Source of the DNA: an uncultured Pseudoalteromonas sp. | GTDB lineage: Bacteria > Pseudomonadota > Gammaproteobacteria > Enterobacterales > Alteromonadaceae | NCBI GenBank assembly: GCA_947493455.1 | Contig: CANLRB010000006.1 | Span: 186,001-250,000, forward strand | Length of the DNA: 64,000 nt | Reading direction: 5' to 3' | Shown here: positions 1 to 6,382 of the stretch, in pieces | Position numbering within the stretch: the stretch's first letter is position 1 | Layout: the number at the start of each line of letters is the position of its first letter | Position numbers and translations under genes: made by a program | Notes under the pieces: model-generated | Databases searched by the model: none | Told to the model about the DNA's origin: nothing | Seen by the model: only the letters and a program-made list of their open reading frames with translations

Positions 1-1371
1 CTTTATTTAGGCGGTACGTCGGATGACAGTATCCCTTACGATAATATACCTATGTATATTGATGACAACGCAAATCACGGTGCGTTAGTGACGCTATGTG
101 CACACTCCAAAGAGCTGATCCACATTCCTGATGCCTATCAATGCGAAAAATACCCGCTAACACAAGCGAAGAAAATGGATCAAATCACAGGCTACCATAC
201 ACAATCAGTGCTAACCGTTCCAATGCTTAATCAAGACGGTGACATAAACGGTGTACTGCAACTGATAAACCCTAAACACGACGAGAATATTGTTGATTTT
301 TCACCTGAAAAAATCGAGCTCGTTACCGCGATGGCATCGCTTGCCGCCGTTGCAATTACAAATCAAGCGCTGATTGAAAACATGGAAGAACTCTTTCAAG
401 CGTTTGCCCGTTTAATTGCCCGTGCCATTGACGAGAAGTCACCTTATACCGGAGGACACTGTCGACGCGTACCACAGCTCACTATGTTCTTAGCCCGTAT
501 TGTAAATAAAGTGGACTATGGTCCTTTTTCTGACTTTTTGCTCAATGAGGAAGAGCTGCATGCGTTAAGCGTTGCTGGTTGGTTGCATGATTGCGGAAAA
601 GTAGCAACGCCCGAATATGTCATGGACAAAGCGAGTAAGTTACAAACCATATTCGACCGCATTGAGCTCATCAATGCACGTTTCACCATAATCGAAAAAG
701 AGTTAGAAATCCTCTATTTAAAAAATGAAATCGATTCCCAGCAATTCTCAGCAGCAAACGAAAAGCTATTATCCGATAAAGAATTTATCAATCAAACAAA
801 CATTGGTGGCGAGTTTATGACTGAGTCGCATTTAAACCGTTTAGAAGAAATAGCGCAGCAGTATACATATACATCATGCGGCACCGCCTACCCGCTGTTT
901 ACACACGACGAATATCAATGCTTACAAATTCAACGTGGCACATTAACCGAAGAAGAACGCAACATTATTAATCGCCACATGGATATTACGATAATGATTT
1001 TAGAGTCGCTGCCTTTTCCAAAACACCTCAAGAATGTGCCCGAATATGCCGGTGGCCATCATGAAAAAATGGATGGGACTGGCTACCCTAAAGGACTCAC
1101 TAAAGAGCAAATGTCGGTGCCCGCACGTATGATGGCGATTGCGGATATTTTTGAAGCACTTACTGCATCAGATAGACCCTATAAAGATGCCAAAAAAATC
1201 AGCGAGTGCTTATCAATTATGTGCAAAATGGTGAAAGGAAATCACATTGATGGTGATTTATTTGAAGTTTTTGTAAAAGAAGAAGTATACATGATCTACG
1301 CAACTAAGTTTTTAAAACCAGAACAAATTGATCAAATCGATAAACAGGCACTCCTAGAACAATTAGTTTAA
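1..1371 (+). CDS. GAF and HD-GYP domain regulator (5' end outside window)
   Basis: The reading frame is open to base 1, so the gene is cut by the window edge; the ATG at 52 lies inside the GAF domain and is not the start. About 456 residues are visible. Residues 1-125 resemble the second half of a GAF sensor domain. The rest is an HD-type phosphohydrolase with GGHCRRV, the metal-binding LHDCGK near residue 197, and HHEKMDGTGYPKG near residue 355, which is the HD-GYP signature. HD-GYP proteins usually hydrolyse cyclic di-GMP. A long insertion separates the two halves of the catalytic domain. No DNA-binding domain is visible. The family call is solid; the ligand and exact substrate are not known. 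Confidence 0.85.
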   Translation, partial: LYLGGTSDDSIPYDNIPMYIDDNANHGALVTLCAHSKELIHIPDAYQCEKYPLTQAKKMDQITGYHTQSVLTVPMLNQDGDINGVLQLINPKHDENIVDFSPEKIELVTAMASLAAVAITNQALIENMEELFQAFARLIARAIDEKSPYTGGHCRRVPQLTMFLARIVNKVDYGPFSDFLLNEEELHALSVAGWLHDCGKVATPEYVMDKASKLQTIFDRIELINARFTIIEKELEILYLKNEIDSQQFSAANEKLLSDKEFINQTNIGGEFMTESHLNRLEEIAQQYTYTSCGTAYPLFTHDEYQCLQIQRGTLTEEERNIINRHMDITIMILESLPFPKHLKNVPEYAGGHHEKMDGTGYPKGLTKEQMSVPARMMAIADIFEALTASDRPYKDAKKISECLSIMCKMVKGNHIDGDLFEVFVKEEVYMIYATKFLKPEQIDQIDKQALLEQLV

Positions 1372-1518
1372 CCTTCGATTGGCGCGTTTATTGATTTAAA
1401 ATCAATCGACAACGAATAAAAAAACGCCAAACAAATCAAAAATAAAATTTGTTGCTTGCAACAAACTCTCACCCACTATATATTACGACCCTGTTAGCGA
1501 CAACGTTAACAATATAGT

Positions 1519-1537
1519 ACGACCGTAGCTCAGTTGG
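1519..1537 (+). repeat. Truncated tRNA-Val 5' fragment
   Basis: The first 19 bases of the neighbouring tRNA-Val gene (acceptor strand and D-stem) are repeated exactly, with about ten bases of identical upstream sequence, but the copy then diverges with no anticodon arm. It is a dead 5' piece of a tRNA, not a gene. Confidence 0.75.
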
Positions 1538-1641
1538 GTGAGGTTGGACCTAAGCGCAGCTTCGCAGCCAAGCGAAGTGGAGATAGGACATCAACAGGAT
1601 GCAGCTTCAGGGACGAAATTGAAAAAAGGCAGCAATATAGT

Positions 1642-1718
1642 ACGACCGTAGCTCAGTTGGTTAGAGCACCACCTTGACATGGTGGGGGTCGGTGGTTCGA
1701 ATCCACTCGGTCGTACCA
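1642..1718 (+). tRNA. tRNA-Val (anticodon GAC)
   Basis: A 77-base cloverleaf. The acceptor strands ACGACCG and CGGTCGT pair fully, the D-stem is GCTC/GAGC, the anticodon loop is TTGACAT with GAC at 1676-1678, the T-loop is TTCGAAT, and ACCA is encoded at the end. It closely matches the gammaproteobacterial tRNA-Val GAC type. Confidence 0.95.
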
Positions 1719-1757
1719 AATTAAAATATAGTATGTTCTAGAGAAGCTGTTACTTTT

Positions 1758-1870
1758 GCGCTACGCGAAGGTCGGTGGTGGAACCCTAGTTCGTACCAAT
1801 AAATTTAAATTAAAGTATGATTTAAGAAGCTGTAACTTTTGCGCTACGCGAAGGTCGGTGGTAAACCAAC
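1758..1870 (+). repeat. Two degenerate tRNA-Val 3' fragments
   Basis: Two copies of a block containing CGCTACGCGAAGGTCGGTGG lie at about 1760-1780 and 1840-1865. GGTCGGTGGT is the start of the T-arm of the neighbouring tRNA. The first copy continues to an altered 3' end finishing in TTCGTACCA. Neither has a D-arm or anticodon arm. They are tRNA-derived spacer repeats. Confidence 0.65.
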
Positions 1871-1887
1871 ATACTTCAAAATATAAT

Positions 1888-1964
1888 ACAACCGTAGCTC
1901 AGTTGGTTAGAGCACCACCTTGACATGGTGGGGGTCGGTGGTTCGAATCCACTCGGTTGTACCA
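1888..1964 (+). tRNA. tRNA-Val (anticodon GAC), second copy
   Basis: Identical to the first tRNA-Val except in the acceptor stem, which is ACAACCG/CGGTTGT. The change is compensatory (a G-C pair becomes A-T), so base pairing is kept, which argues that this copy is also functional. The anticodon GAC is at 1922-1924 and CCA is encoded. Confidence 0.95.
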
Positions 1965-2140
1965 CTCCAAAAAATAAATTCAAATTAATAAAATTACCAA
2001 TCTATGCGCTATCGCGAAGGTCGGCGGTGGAACCCTAGGTTGTACCACTCCAAAAAAATAAATTCAAATTAATAAAATTACCAATCTATGCGCTATCGCG
2101 AAGGTCGGTGATGGAACCCTAGGTTGTACCACTCCAAAAA
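1961..2140 (+). repeat. 83-84 bp direct repeat carrying a tRNA 3' fragment
   Basis: Two nearly identical units start with ACCACTCC at 1961 and 2044, and a partial third starts at 2128. Each unit has an AT-rich half, then GCGCTATCGCGAAGGTCGG and a degenerate tRNA 3' end (GGTTGTACCA). The first unit begins at the CCA end of the second tRNA, so the array grew by duplication from that tRNA's 3' end. Confidence 0.8.
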
Positions 2141-2149
2141 AATAAATTA

Positions 2150-2181
2150 AAATAAGCCCCACCCAAACTTTAGATGACCAC
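2150..2181 (-). repeat. Truncated terminal attC remnant
   Basis: Read on the minus strand, the sequence after the last cassette gene contains CATCTAAAGTTTGGG followed by GGCTTATTTTAA. This resembles the inner arms of the better attC sites in this array (CTAAAGCTTGGC and GCTAATTTTAGCC). The outer arms are missing. It marks the probable left end of the integron next to the tRNA repeats. Confidence 0.45.
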
Positions 2182-2469
2182 TCATGATTTCCGTGTTAGT
2201 GTTTGTTTTTTTGACTTTATCAAAAATTTCAATGCACCATACTTTACAAATGGTGACATGACATAAGCAAGTAACAAAGAGTCCACAACTAGAATCCATG
2301 TGATAACAACCGACTTATCTTCAGAGTCACATAACTCTTTTGACAATATTTCGATGCAAACTCCATCCCGCGATGTCACAATATAAATTGCCACGCTGAA
2401 CAAAAATAATGCGATGAATACTCTTTTGAACATTTCATATTTGAGTTGTCGGCTAGCTCTAATTTTCAA
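2182..2469 (-). CDS. Cassette-encoded small membrane protein, function unknown
   Basis: A 95-residue protein with two hydrophobic segments, about residues 13-33 and 52-75, and a basic C-terminal tail ending KKQTLTRKS. I do not recognise the family. The start is a TTG with GGAG placed five bases upstream; no good ATG with a ribosome site exists. It is the last gene of the integron array, reads in the cassette direction, and sits between a shortened attC (2490-2521) and a decayed one (2150-2181). It probably spans the inner membrane twice. The distance from attI makes strong expression from an integron promoter unlikely unless it has its own. Confidence 0.6.
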   Translation of the reverse strand: MKIRASRQLKYEMFKRVFIALFLFSVAIYIVTSRDGVCIEILSKELCDSEDKSVVITWILVVDSLLLAYVMSPFVKYGALKFLIKSKKQTLTRKS

Positions 2470-2489
2470 CTAAACTCCAAGAACAGTAA

Positions 2490-2521
2490 CCCCCCCGCTT
2501 GATTGACTTGTTATAGCTAAA
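2490..2521 (-). repeat. Degenerate, shortened attC
   Basis: On the minus strand the site begins TAGCTATAACAAG like the other attC 5' ends, then jumps to a run of seven G followed by GTTACTG, a possible core. The paired inner arms are absent, so it is probably a deletion derivative with reduced or no recombination activity. Confidence 0.5.
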
Positions 2522-2523
2522 AG

Positions 2524-2727
2524 CTACCAGACAGCTAAAAACTCAAGGGTATAAACTACGCCGATACTAATCATTGCAAGACCACTAACCACAAGAGTTT
2601 GTTTTTTACTCTTTAATTTATCGCCTTCCATTTCTTCGGAACCTTTAATTTTAAGCAGACCCAAACCTTGGCATAAATAATAAGTACCGACACCAAATCC
2701 AGCAGCCATCATTATTAGTTGAAACAA
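2524..2727 (-). CDS. Cassette-encoded small membrane protein, function unknown
   Basis: A 67-residue protein with two hydrophobic segments, residues 3-25 and 46-65, joined by a charged loop rich in Lys and Glu. Both ends probably lie on the same side of the membrane. The start is TTG at 2727, with GGAG about seven bases upstream on the minus strand. It occupies a cassette between attC sites at 2490-2521 and 2760-2880. No family is recognised. Short hydrophobic cassette products of this kind are common in chromosomal integrons, and some are toxins or anti-phage factors, but nothing in the sequence points to either. Confidence 0.6.
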   Translation of the reverse strand: MFQLIMMAAGFGVGTYYLCQGLGLLKIKGSEEMEGDKLKSKKQTLVVSGLAMISIGVVYTLEFLAVW

Positions 2728-2759
2728 AAATTATCTCCGGTTTCTTTTTAGCTATCGTC

Positions 2760-2880
2760 ATGATAAGCGACGTATTAATGTTGGCTAAAATTAGTGAGGG
2801 ACGAACGCCTAGCCAACTTTAAGACGCCCATCAGCTTCATCATCTTCATCATCTTCATCATCTTCATCATCTTGATAATG
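2760..2880 (-). repeat. attC site enlarged by a 9-bp tandem repeat
   Basis: On the minus strand the site opens with GCATTATCAAG, passes through a nine-base tandem repeat, then shows CTTAAAGTTGGC and CTAATTTTAGCCAAC inner arms. It closes with ACGTCGCTTATC where GCGTTAT-type sequence is expected. The inner arms match the sites at 3556 and 5720. The outer core is degraded, so activity is doubtful. Confidence 0.6.
2835..2873. repeat. 9-bp tandem repeat (CTTCATCAT), 4.3 copies
   Basis: Four perfect copies of CTTCATCAT plus CTT lie inside the attC at 2760-2880, between its 5' end and its first inner arm. The stop codon of the upstream cassette pseudogene (2867-2869) falls in the last copy. Confidence 0.9.
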
Positions 2881-3536
2881 CACCGATTTTTACTAGGAAC
2901 TTACTTTCTATTTCTTTCACCTTAACACTTTGATTTACCTCTTGAACCTTTTCTAATTGGGCGCTATCCATGAAATTATTTTTGAATATATCCCGGTAGC
3001 CACCATTTTCATAATCATCCATCCATGCCAAAATGTTCATATGTAATTTTAACAGACAGCCCTCCTAGAATTCCCTTTTTAATCTTCGTTTCCGAGCTAA
3101 TGTTATACCCAGCGTCTATTTCTAGTTCATATGCATAATGACACAACTGCATATCAATTCACGAATTACCTTTTCAAAAGTTACATCGTATTCCTTCGGG
3201 TTATACCAAATAATTAATTCACTATACGTATGCTCTTTATAAACTGCATTAAATAAGAAATCGAATCCTAAAGTATTTTCAGTAATACCACTTAAAGCGT
3301 AATATTTATCGTGCCCATGTTTTTCGAGTTTATTTTTAAAGGCTTTAATGCCACATGATGAGCCTTTTCTTATCCCATAAGGACCGCCGATATCAAAATC
3401 CAATGGTATTTGTAAATTATTCTCGAAAAAAAAACAGAATAGAGTCCATCAACTTAGGTCTATCTATTTTATTCTGGTCATCGTCAATAATATAGAATTT
3501 ATAAACGTTGAATTTTTCACTTTTCTTGAAGAACAC
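2867..3536 (-). pseudogene. Cassette gene of unknown function with three frameshifts
   Basis: Four minus-strand segments in different frames join into one plausible protein of about 220 residues. Segment one starts at a GTG (3536) and reads into IDDDQNKIDRPKLMDSILFF; a nine-A run (3426-3434 on plus) shifts the frame. Segment two covers 3122-3431 and includes GGPYGIRKGSSCGIKAFKN. A lost base near 3140 shifts again, to a segment with IDAGYNISSETKIKKG. A four-base duplication (GGATGGATG near 3020) shifts a third time, into DDYENGGYRDIFKNNF and a natural end IGALSR followed by TGA at 2867-2869. The gene begins just after the core of the attC at 3556 and ends inside the next attC, as an intact cassette would. 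The family is not recognised. Confidence 0.6.
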
Positions 3537-3555
3537 AGCTTAACTTGCGTAAGGT

Positions 3556-3658
3556 GAATAACCGCCGCCATAAGCGGCGTGAAAAGCTTGGCTAAAATTA
3601 TCGGCGAAGGGCCAAGCCAAGCTTTTTAGCATCCTTTTGCTTGATGGCTTTGTTATCC
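3556..3658 (-). repeat. attC recombination site (VCR-like)
   Basis: On the minus strand it starts GGATAACAAAGCC, has inner arms AAAGCTTGGC and GCCAAGCTTTT with the conserved spacer element AATTTTAG, and ends GGCGGTTATTC at the core. It is about 103 bp long and matches the layout of the Vibrio-type long attC. It follows the stop of the gene at 3663 within a few bases. Confidence 0.8.
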
Positions 3659-3662
3659 TGAA

Positions 3663-4679
3663 TTACTCTTGAAATAACAAACATTGAAAAACAGGAATTA
3701 ATTCTTTCGGTAAGTAAACTCCGGATGTAAACAAATCGTTGGTTATTGGATCAAAGAAAAAGCCATGCGGTAAATATTCTTCAGCAAAGTCTTGTATATC
3801 CTCAAATATTGACTGATCAATATACGAACTGTTTGTATCATAATAATACTCTTCTGAATTACCATTTAATGTCAAAGTAAAAGAGACCTGCTCTTCGTCT
3901 TCAATTCTAGTCATTTCCGAAACAGCTATTTTTAGGTCGCCATTTGTAATTTTGGCAGCCGCTTTCCAAACGTCCGGATATGTACTAAGCAATTCTTCTT
4001 TAGTATATGCTCCAAATGGCTCTATATAGGTTTCAAAATATCTTTCTGGGATAATGCGCTGTAAGAAAAACGTTAAATCGCCGCTACAATAGTCTTCGAC
4101 ATCTGATTTATTAATATCCGATTCCGGCCTTAACTTAACATCATAATTATCAAGTAAATTGTATAATGAATTGAAAAGCTCTAAACCACATTGTTCTGTT
4201 AACTCCTCAAATATAATTAGCTGCTCTTCTGTCAGTTCGCCTTCATCATCTTCTTCTTCTTCGCCATCGAACCCTCCCATCAGACATACAAACCGATACC
4301 AACTGTCATAACCTTTTTCATTTGCTAAAATCTGACAAGATTCTTCAAAGTCCTCGGCATCATCCATTTGATCCGAAATTGCTCCGATAACGAAGTTAAT
4401 TTCAGACAACTTTTCTCCTTGATCATCTGGTTCTTCAGAATTGATGATTTTATTTAAGACCTTATTGATAGATTTAGGAAGGCATTTTTGTACTATTGTT
4501 CCTTCAATCATATTCAAATTATCTAGAAATACCTGATAACATTGCGGATCATCATGAGTGATCTCAACCTCATTTTCATTGAACAATTTATGTAGTTCCA
4601 TTAACGACTCTAATTGTTCTTTTATTTCTTTTTCGATTGCTGCTTTACTTATACTTGAAACACTGTCAGACAATGTCAT
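3663..4679 (-). CDS. Large acidic cassette protein, function unknown
   Basis: A 338-residue, strongly acidic, apparently soluble cytoplasmic protein with no signal peptide or membrane segment. A run of Glu and Asp (GEEEEDDEGE) lies near residue 140. The C-terminal third contains hydrophobic and aromatic segments such as LPHGFFFDPITNDLF that suggest a folded domain. I do not recognise the family. The ATG at 4679 has AAGGAG eight bases upstream, a strong ribosome site. Its stop lies next to the attC at 3556-3658, so it is the gene of one cassette. At about 1.1 kb with its attC, it is the largest cassette here. The 5' neighbour cassette carries a transposase remnant. Confidence 0.75.
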   Translation of the reverse strand: MTLSDSVSSISKAAIEKEIKEQLESLMELHKLFNENEVEITHDDPQCYQVFLDNLNMIEGTIVQKCLPKSINKVLNKIINSEEPDDQGEKLSEINFVIGAISDQMDDAEDFEESCQILANEKGYDSWYRFVCLMGGFDGEEEEDDEGELTEEQLIIFEELTEQCGLELFNSLYNLLDNYDVKLRPESDINKSDVEDYCSGDLTFFLQRIIPERYFETYIEPFGAYTKEELLSTYPDVWKAAAKITNGDLKIAVSEMTRIEDEEQVSFTLTLNGNSEEYYYDTNSSYIDQSIFEDIQDFAEEYLPHGFFFDPITNDLFTSGVYLPKELIPVFQCLLFQE

Positions 4680-4778
4680 TTACTTCTCCTTGTTTAGTTT
4701 TATTAAAACCGCCAAAACAATTTAGCTACATAAAACATTTAAATAAATGTAAAAAAGCCAATTAACGACGACAGTCAT

Positions 4779-4803
4779 GAAGCGTCCATATATGTCTTTG
4801 TAA
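4779..4803 (+). repeat. 25-bp direct repeat, copy 1 (copy 2 at 9068-9092)
   Basis: The 25 bases from GAAGCGTCCATATATG to CTTTGTAA at 4779-4803 recur exactly at 9068-9092 in the same orientation. A weaker match extends about eight bases upstream. The copies bracket intI, attI and the first two cassettes. Confidence 0.85.
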
Positions 4804-4989
4804 ATTCACTTTGTAACCACAATACTTCCTTAAGCATCTAAGTTTCGTAGGCACTAAAGAGCCTGCTCTGAAAAATTGATTGGGATGAATTTATTTTGCA
4901 AGAAAAACCGGGCTTTTAATTGGCCTTATCAATTTGCTTAGCGGAATAATATCTATTAGATCACAGTAGCTAACTTGACACAAGATTGA

Positions 4990-5199
4990 AAAACAAACAA
5001 TGGCTTTTTACACGGCAACTGCAAACGTGACTTGCATCGTATTCAAGCACTGTTATTAAACATCAACCAGATGCTTACTCCCCCATCTGAAAAAACACAC
5101 AACGCAATCCGTCTCTGCCCCTGTTGCAAGGGCCGCATGCAGTGCATGGGCGTTATCCTTAACAAAGACCGAACGACCTCGCCGCAAGGCATAACATAA
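4990..5199 (+). pseudogene. C-terminal fragment of an IS transposase (IS91-like?)
   Basis: An open plus-strand segment of 69 codons with no start of its own reads NNGFLHGNCKRDLHRIQ, then RLCPCCKGRMQCMG, and ends at TAA 5197-5199. A CPCC pair followed by a basic GRM is typical of the end of IS91-type and related transposases. The body of the gene is absent. It lies opposite to the cassette direction, so it is probably the relic of an insertion sequence that landed in a cassette. Family assignment is from memory of the C-terminal pattern only. Confidence 0.45.
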
Positions 5200-5389
5200 T
5201 AAGTAAAATGACTAAAACGACACAGTGAGGAGAGGAAAACACTCAGAAATGACAACTAAAACAACACAGTAGCAAACGTGGCATTGCTACCTTACCCTTG
5301 CTCGGCCTGAAAAATACCGACAAGTTTAAACGCCTTCAACGCCAACCGACCTATTTACTATAAATAAGTACCACAAACGCTTCGGGCTT

Positions 5390-5444
5390 GTTCAACACCC
5401 AGATAAGGTGTCGGCTGCGCGACACCTATCCTTATTTGTTATAG
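5390..5444 (-). repeat. Short attC recombination site
   Basis: On the minus strand it runs from CTATAACAAATAAGG through a perfect inner stem AGGTGTCG...CGACACCT to the core GTTGAAC at 5390-5396, which fits GTTRRRY exactly. At about 55 bp it is much shorter than the other sites and resembles the compact attC of mobile integrons, so this cassette may have a different origin. Confidence 0.75.
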
Positions 5445-5696
5445 CTACTTACGCTCGGCTAAAACAAACTTTAACAATGGCCTAGCTACAAGTAAAACGA
5501 GACAGAGCATCGCAAGAAAAAACACTCCTAGCCTTGAAAAGGATCCGAGACTAAAAAATGGTGATTGTTCTTCTGGAGTCATTATTTGCAGGTTAGCGAA
5601 AACCCCAACGCCACAGATACACGTTAGGACCACTACCATTAAAATAGTCCTCAATGGCTCTTTAAATCTATATTCCGCTTTGTCTTCCTGACTCAA
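5445..5696 (-). CDS. Cassette-encoded small membrane protein, function unknown
   Basis: An 83-residue protein with two hydrophobic segments, residues 17-36 and 52-78, and a charged, soluble N-terminus (MSQEDKAEYRFKEP). The start is TTG with GGAG six bases upstream; an ATG just before it gives only two codons. The TAG stop overlaps the 5' end of the attC at 5390-5444, the usual compact cassette layout. It is the second cassette from attI. No family is recognised; a membrane-bound product is the only safe prediction. Confidence 0.65.
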   Translation of the reverse strand: MSQEDKAEYRFKEPLRTILMVVVLTCICGVGVFANLQIMTPEEQSPFFSLGSFSRLGVFFLAMLCLVLLVARPLLKFVLAERK

Positions 5697-5719
5697 TTCA
5701 TACTCCAGAACTTAGGTAG

Positions 5720-5820
5720 CTATAACGCCCGCATAATGGGCGGATTAAGCTTGGCTAAAATTAGCGAGGAACGAGCGTCAGCCAAGCTTTAGACGTCCAT
5801 TCATTAATGCGTTTGTTATA
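5720..5820 (-). repeat. attC recombination site (VCR-like, best preserved)
   Basis: About 101 bp. On the minus strand it opens TATAACAAACGC and closes GCGGGCGTTATAG, very like the outer arms of the Vibrio cholerae repeat. The inner arms AAAGCTTGGC and GCCAAGCTT flank TAATTTTAG. It lies ten bases after the stop of the first cassette gene. Confidence 0.85.
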
Positions 5821-5829
5821 CACACATTA

Positions 5830-6270
5830 TCACCTTTCCGGTTGAGGTTTTGGTGGTAGTGGGACTACTTCTTTGGGCTTTTTAGCGTTTAATAAATCAT
5901 TAATAGATTTTTTAATAATATTTCCACCACACATAACTAAAGCACCATCCTCTGTAGTGCTGTAGTTGAGATATATTTCGTATGCATCCAACGACTCTTG
6001 ATTCAATGAAATATATGCTTCGTTATGATCAGGATACGTAAATGCATCTTTGAAACTCAAAGACACATGAAGCTGATTTTTTTGATAAAGGTAAATTGAG
6101 GTTAAGTAGAATTCACCGAGCATTTTTGGGGCAAATAGTTCAAAGTGCCTCATATACCTGTCGCTACCATTGAGTTTTGCGAAAGGTGTATGATTAGTAC
6201 GAACTTCATCTGCACATGCTAGTGTAATGGGAGATAAGACCAATAGAATCATTGCTATCAATATTCGCAT
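5830..6270 (-). CDS. First integron cassette: exported protein, function unknown
   Basis: A 146-residue protein with a Sec signal peptide: MRILIAMILLVLSPITLACA, with cleavage after ACA near residue 20. The mature part contains YMRHFELFAPKMLGEFYLT and ends in a proline-rich tail (PLPPKPQPER). I do not recognise the family. A longer frame upstream runs through attI and is not the real start. The ATG at 6270 follows AAGGAAG and lies 14 bases from the attI core (6284-6290). As the attI-proximal cassette it is the most recently inserted, and the one best placed to be expressed from an integron promoter. Confidence 0.7.
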   Translation of the reverse strand: MRILIAMILLVLSPITLACADEVRTNHTPFAKLNGSDRYMRHFELFAPKMLGEFYLTSIYLYQKNQLHVSLSFKDAFTYPDHNEAYISLNQESLDAYEIYLNYSTTEDGALVMCGGNIIKKSINDLLNAKKPKEVVPLPPKPQPER

Positions 6271-6283
6271 AACTTCCTTGTGT

Positions 6284-6347
6284 GTATAACAATTTAATAG
6301 TGCGCAACTTGCGCATTTTCTTGAATATGGGGGAAACCTCACTAACA
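6284..6347 (-). other. attI integration site and probable cassette promoter region
   Basis: The core GTTATAC (minus strand, plus 6284-6290) sits directly before the first cassette gene and close to the start of intI. The repeat TGCGCAACTTGCGCA at 6301-6315 may be an integrase-binding element, since attI sites carry such repeats. I cannot place the Pc promoter boxes with confidence. Confidence 0.65.
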
Positions 6348-6363
6348 CTGTATATATAAACAG
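6348..6363. promoter_or_regulatory. LexA (SOS) box in front of intI
   Basis: CTGTATATATAAACAG differs from the CTGTATATATATACAG consensus by one base and keeps the obligatory CTG-N10-CAG ends. It lies 20 bases before the intI start codon. LexA repression of integrase genes is established in other integrons. Confidence 0.85.
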
Positions 6364-6382
6364 CATTAGATGGAGCGTTTTT

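Larger units (their letters stand above)
4680..5389. other. Cassette region without a clear sense-strand gene
   Basis: This stretch runs from the start of the 338-residue cassette gene to the core of the next attC. I see no convincing cassette-strand gene. It holds a plus-strand transposase fragment (4990-5199) and one copy of a 25-bp repeat (4779-4803). No complete attC is visible, though GGCGGTTTTAA near 4705 on the minus strand could be a decayed core. It looks like one or two cassettes disrupted by an insertion sequence that then decayed. Confidence 0.5.

Noticed and set aside
1376-1432. A possible terminator after the first HD-GYP gene
   Set aside because: TTGGCG and CGCCAA could pair, but the loop is over 40 bases and the run of A is on the wrong side, so I did not list it.
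1642-2140. The repeated tRNA-like blocks considered as a CRISPR array
   Set aside because: The repeats are 83-84 bp with nearly identical interiors and derive from tRNA 3' ends; there are no unique spacers and no cas genes.
2806-2869. The 9-bp repeat read as an acidic Asp-Asp-Glu tail of a protein
   Set aside because: That frame has no good upstream coding sequence; the cassette pseudogene stops inside the repeat in another frame, and the rest is attC.
5043-5255. A 70-codon minus-strand frame in the cassette direction
   Set aside because: It lies opposite a better plus-strand transposase fragment with a CPCC zinc motif, has odd composition and no ribosome site.
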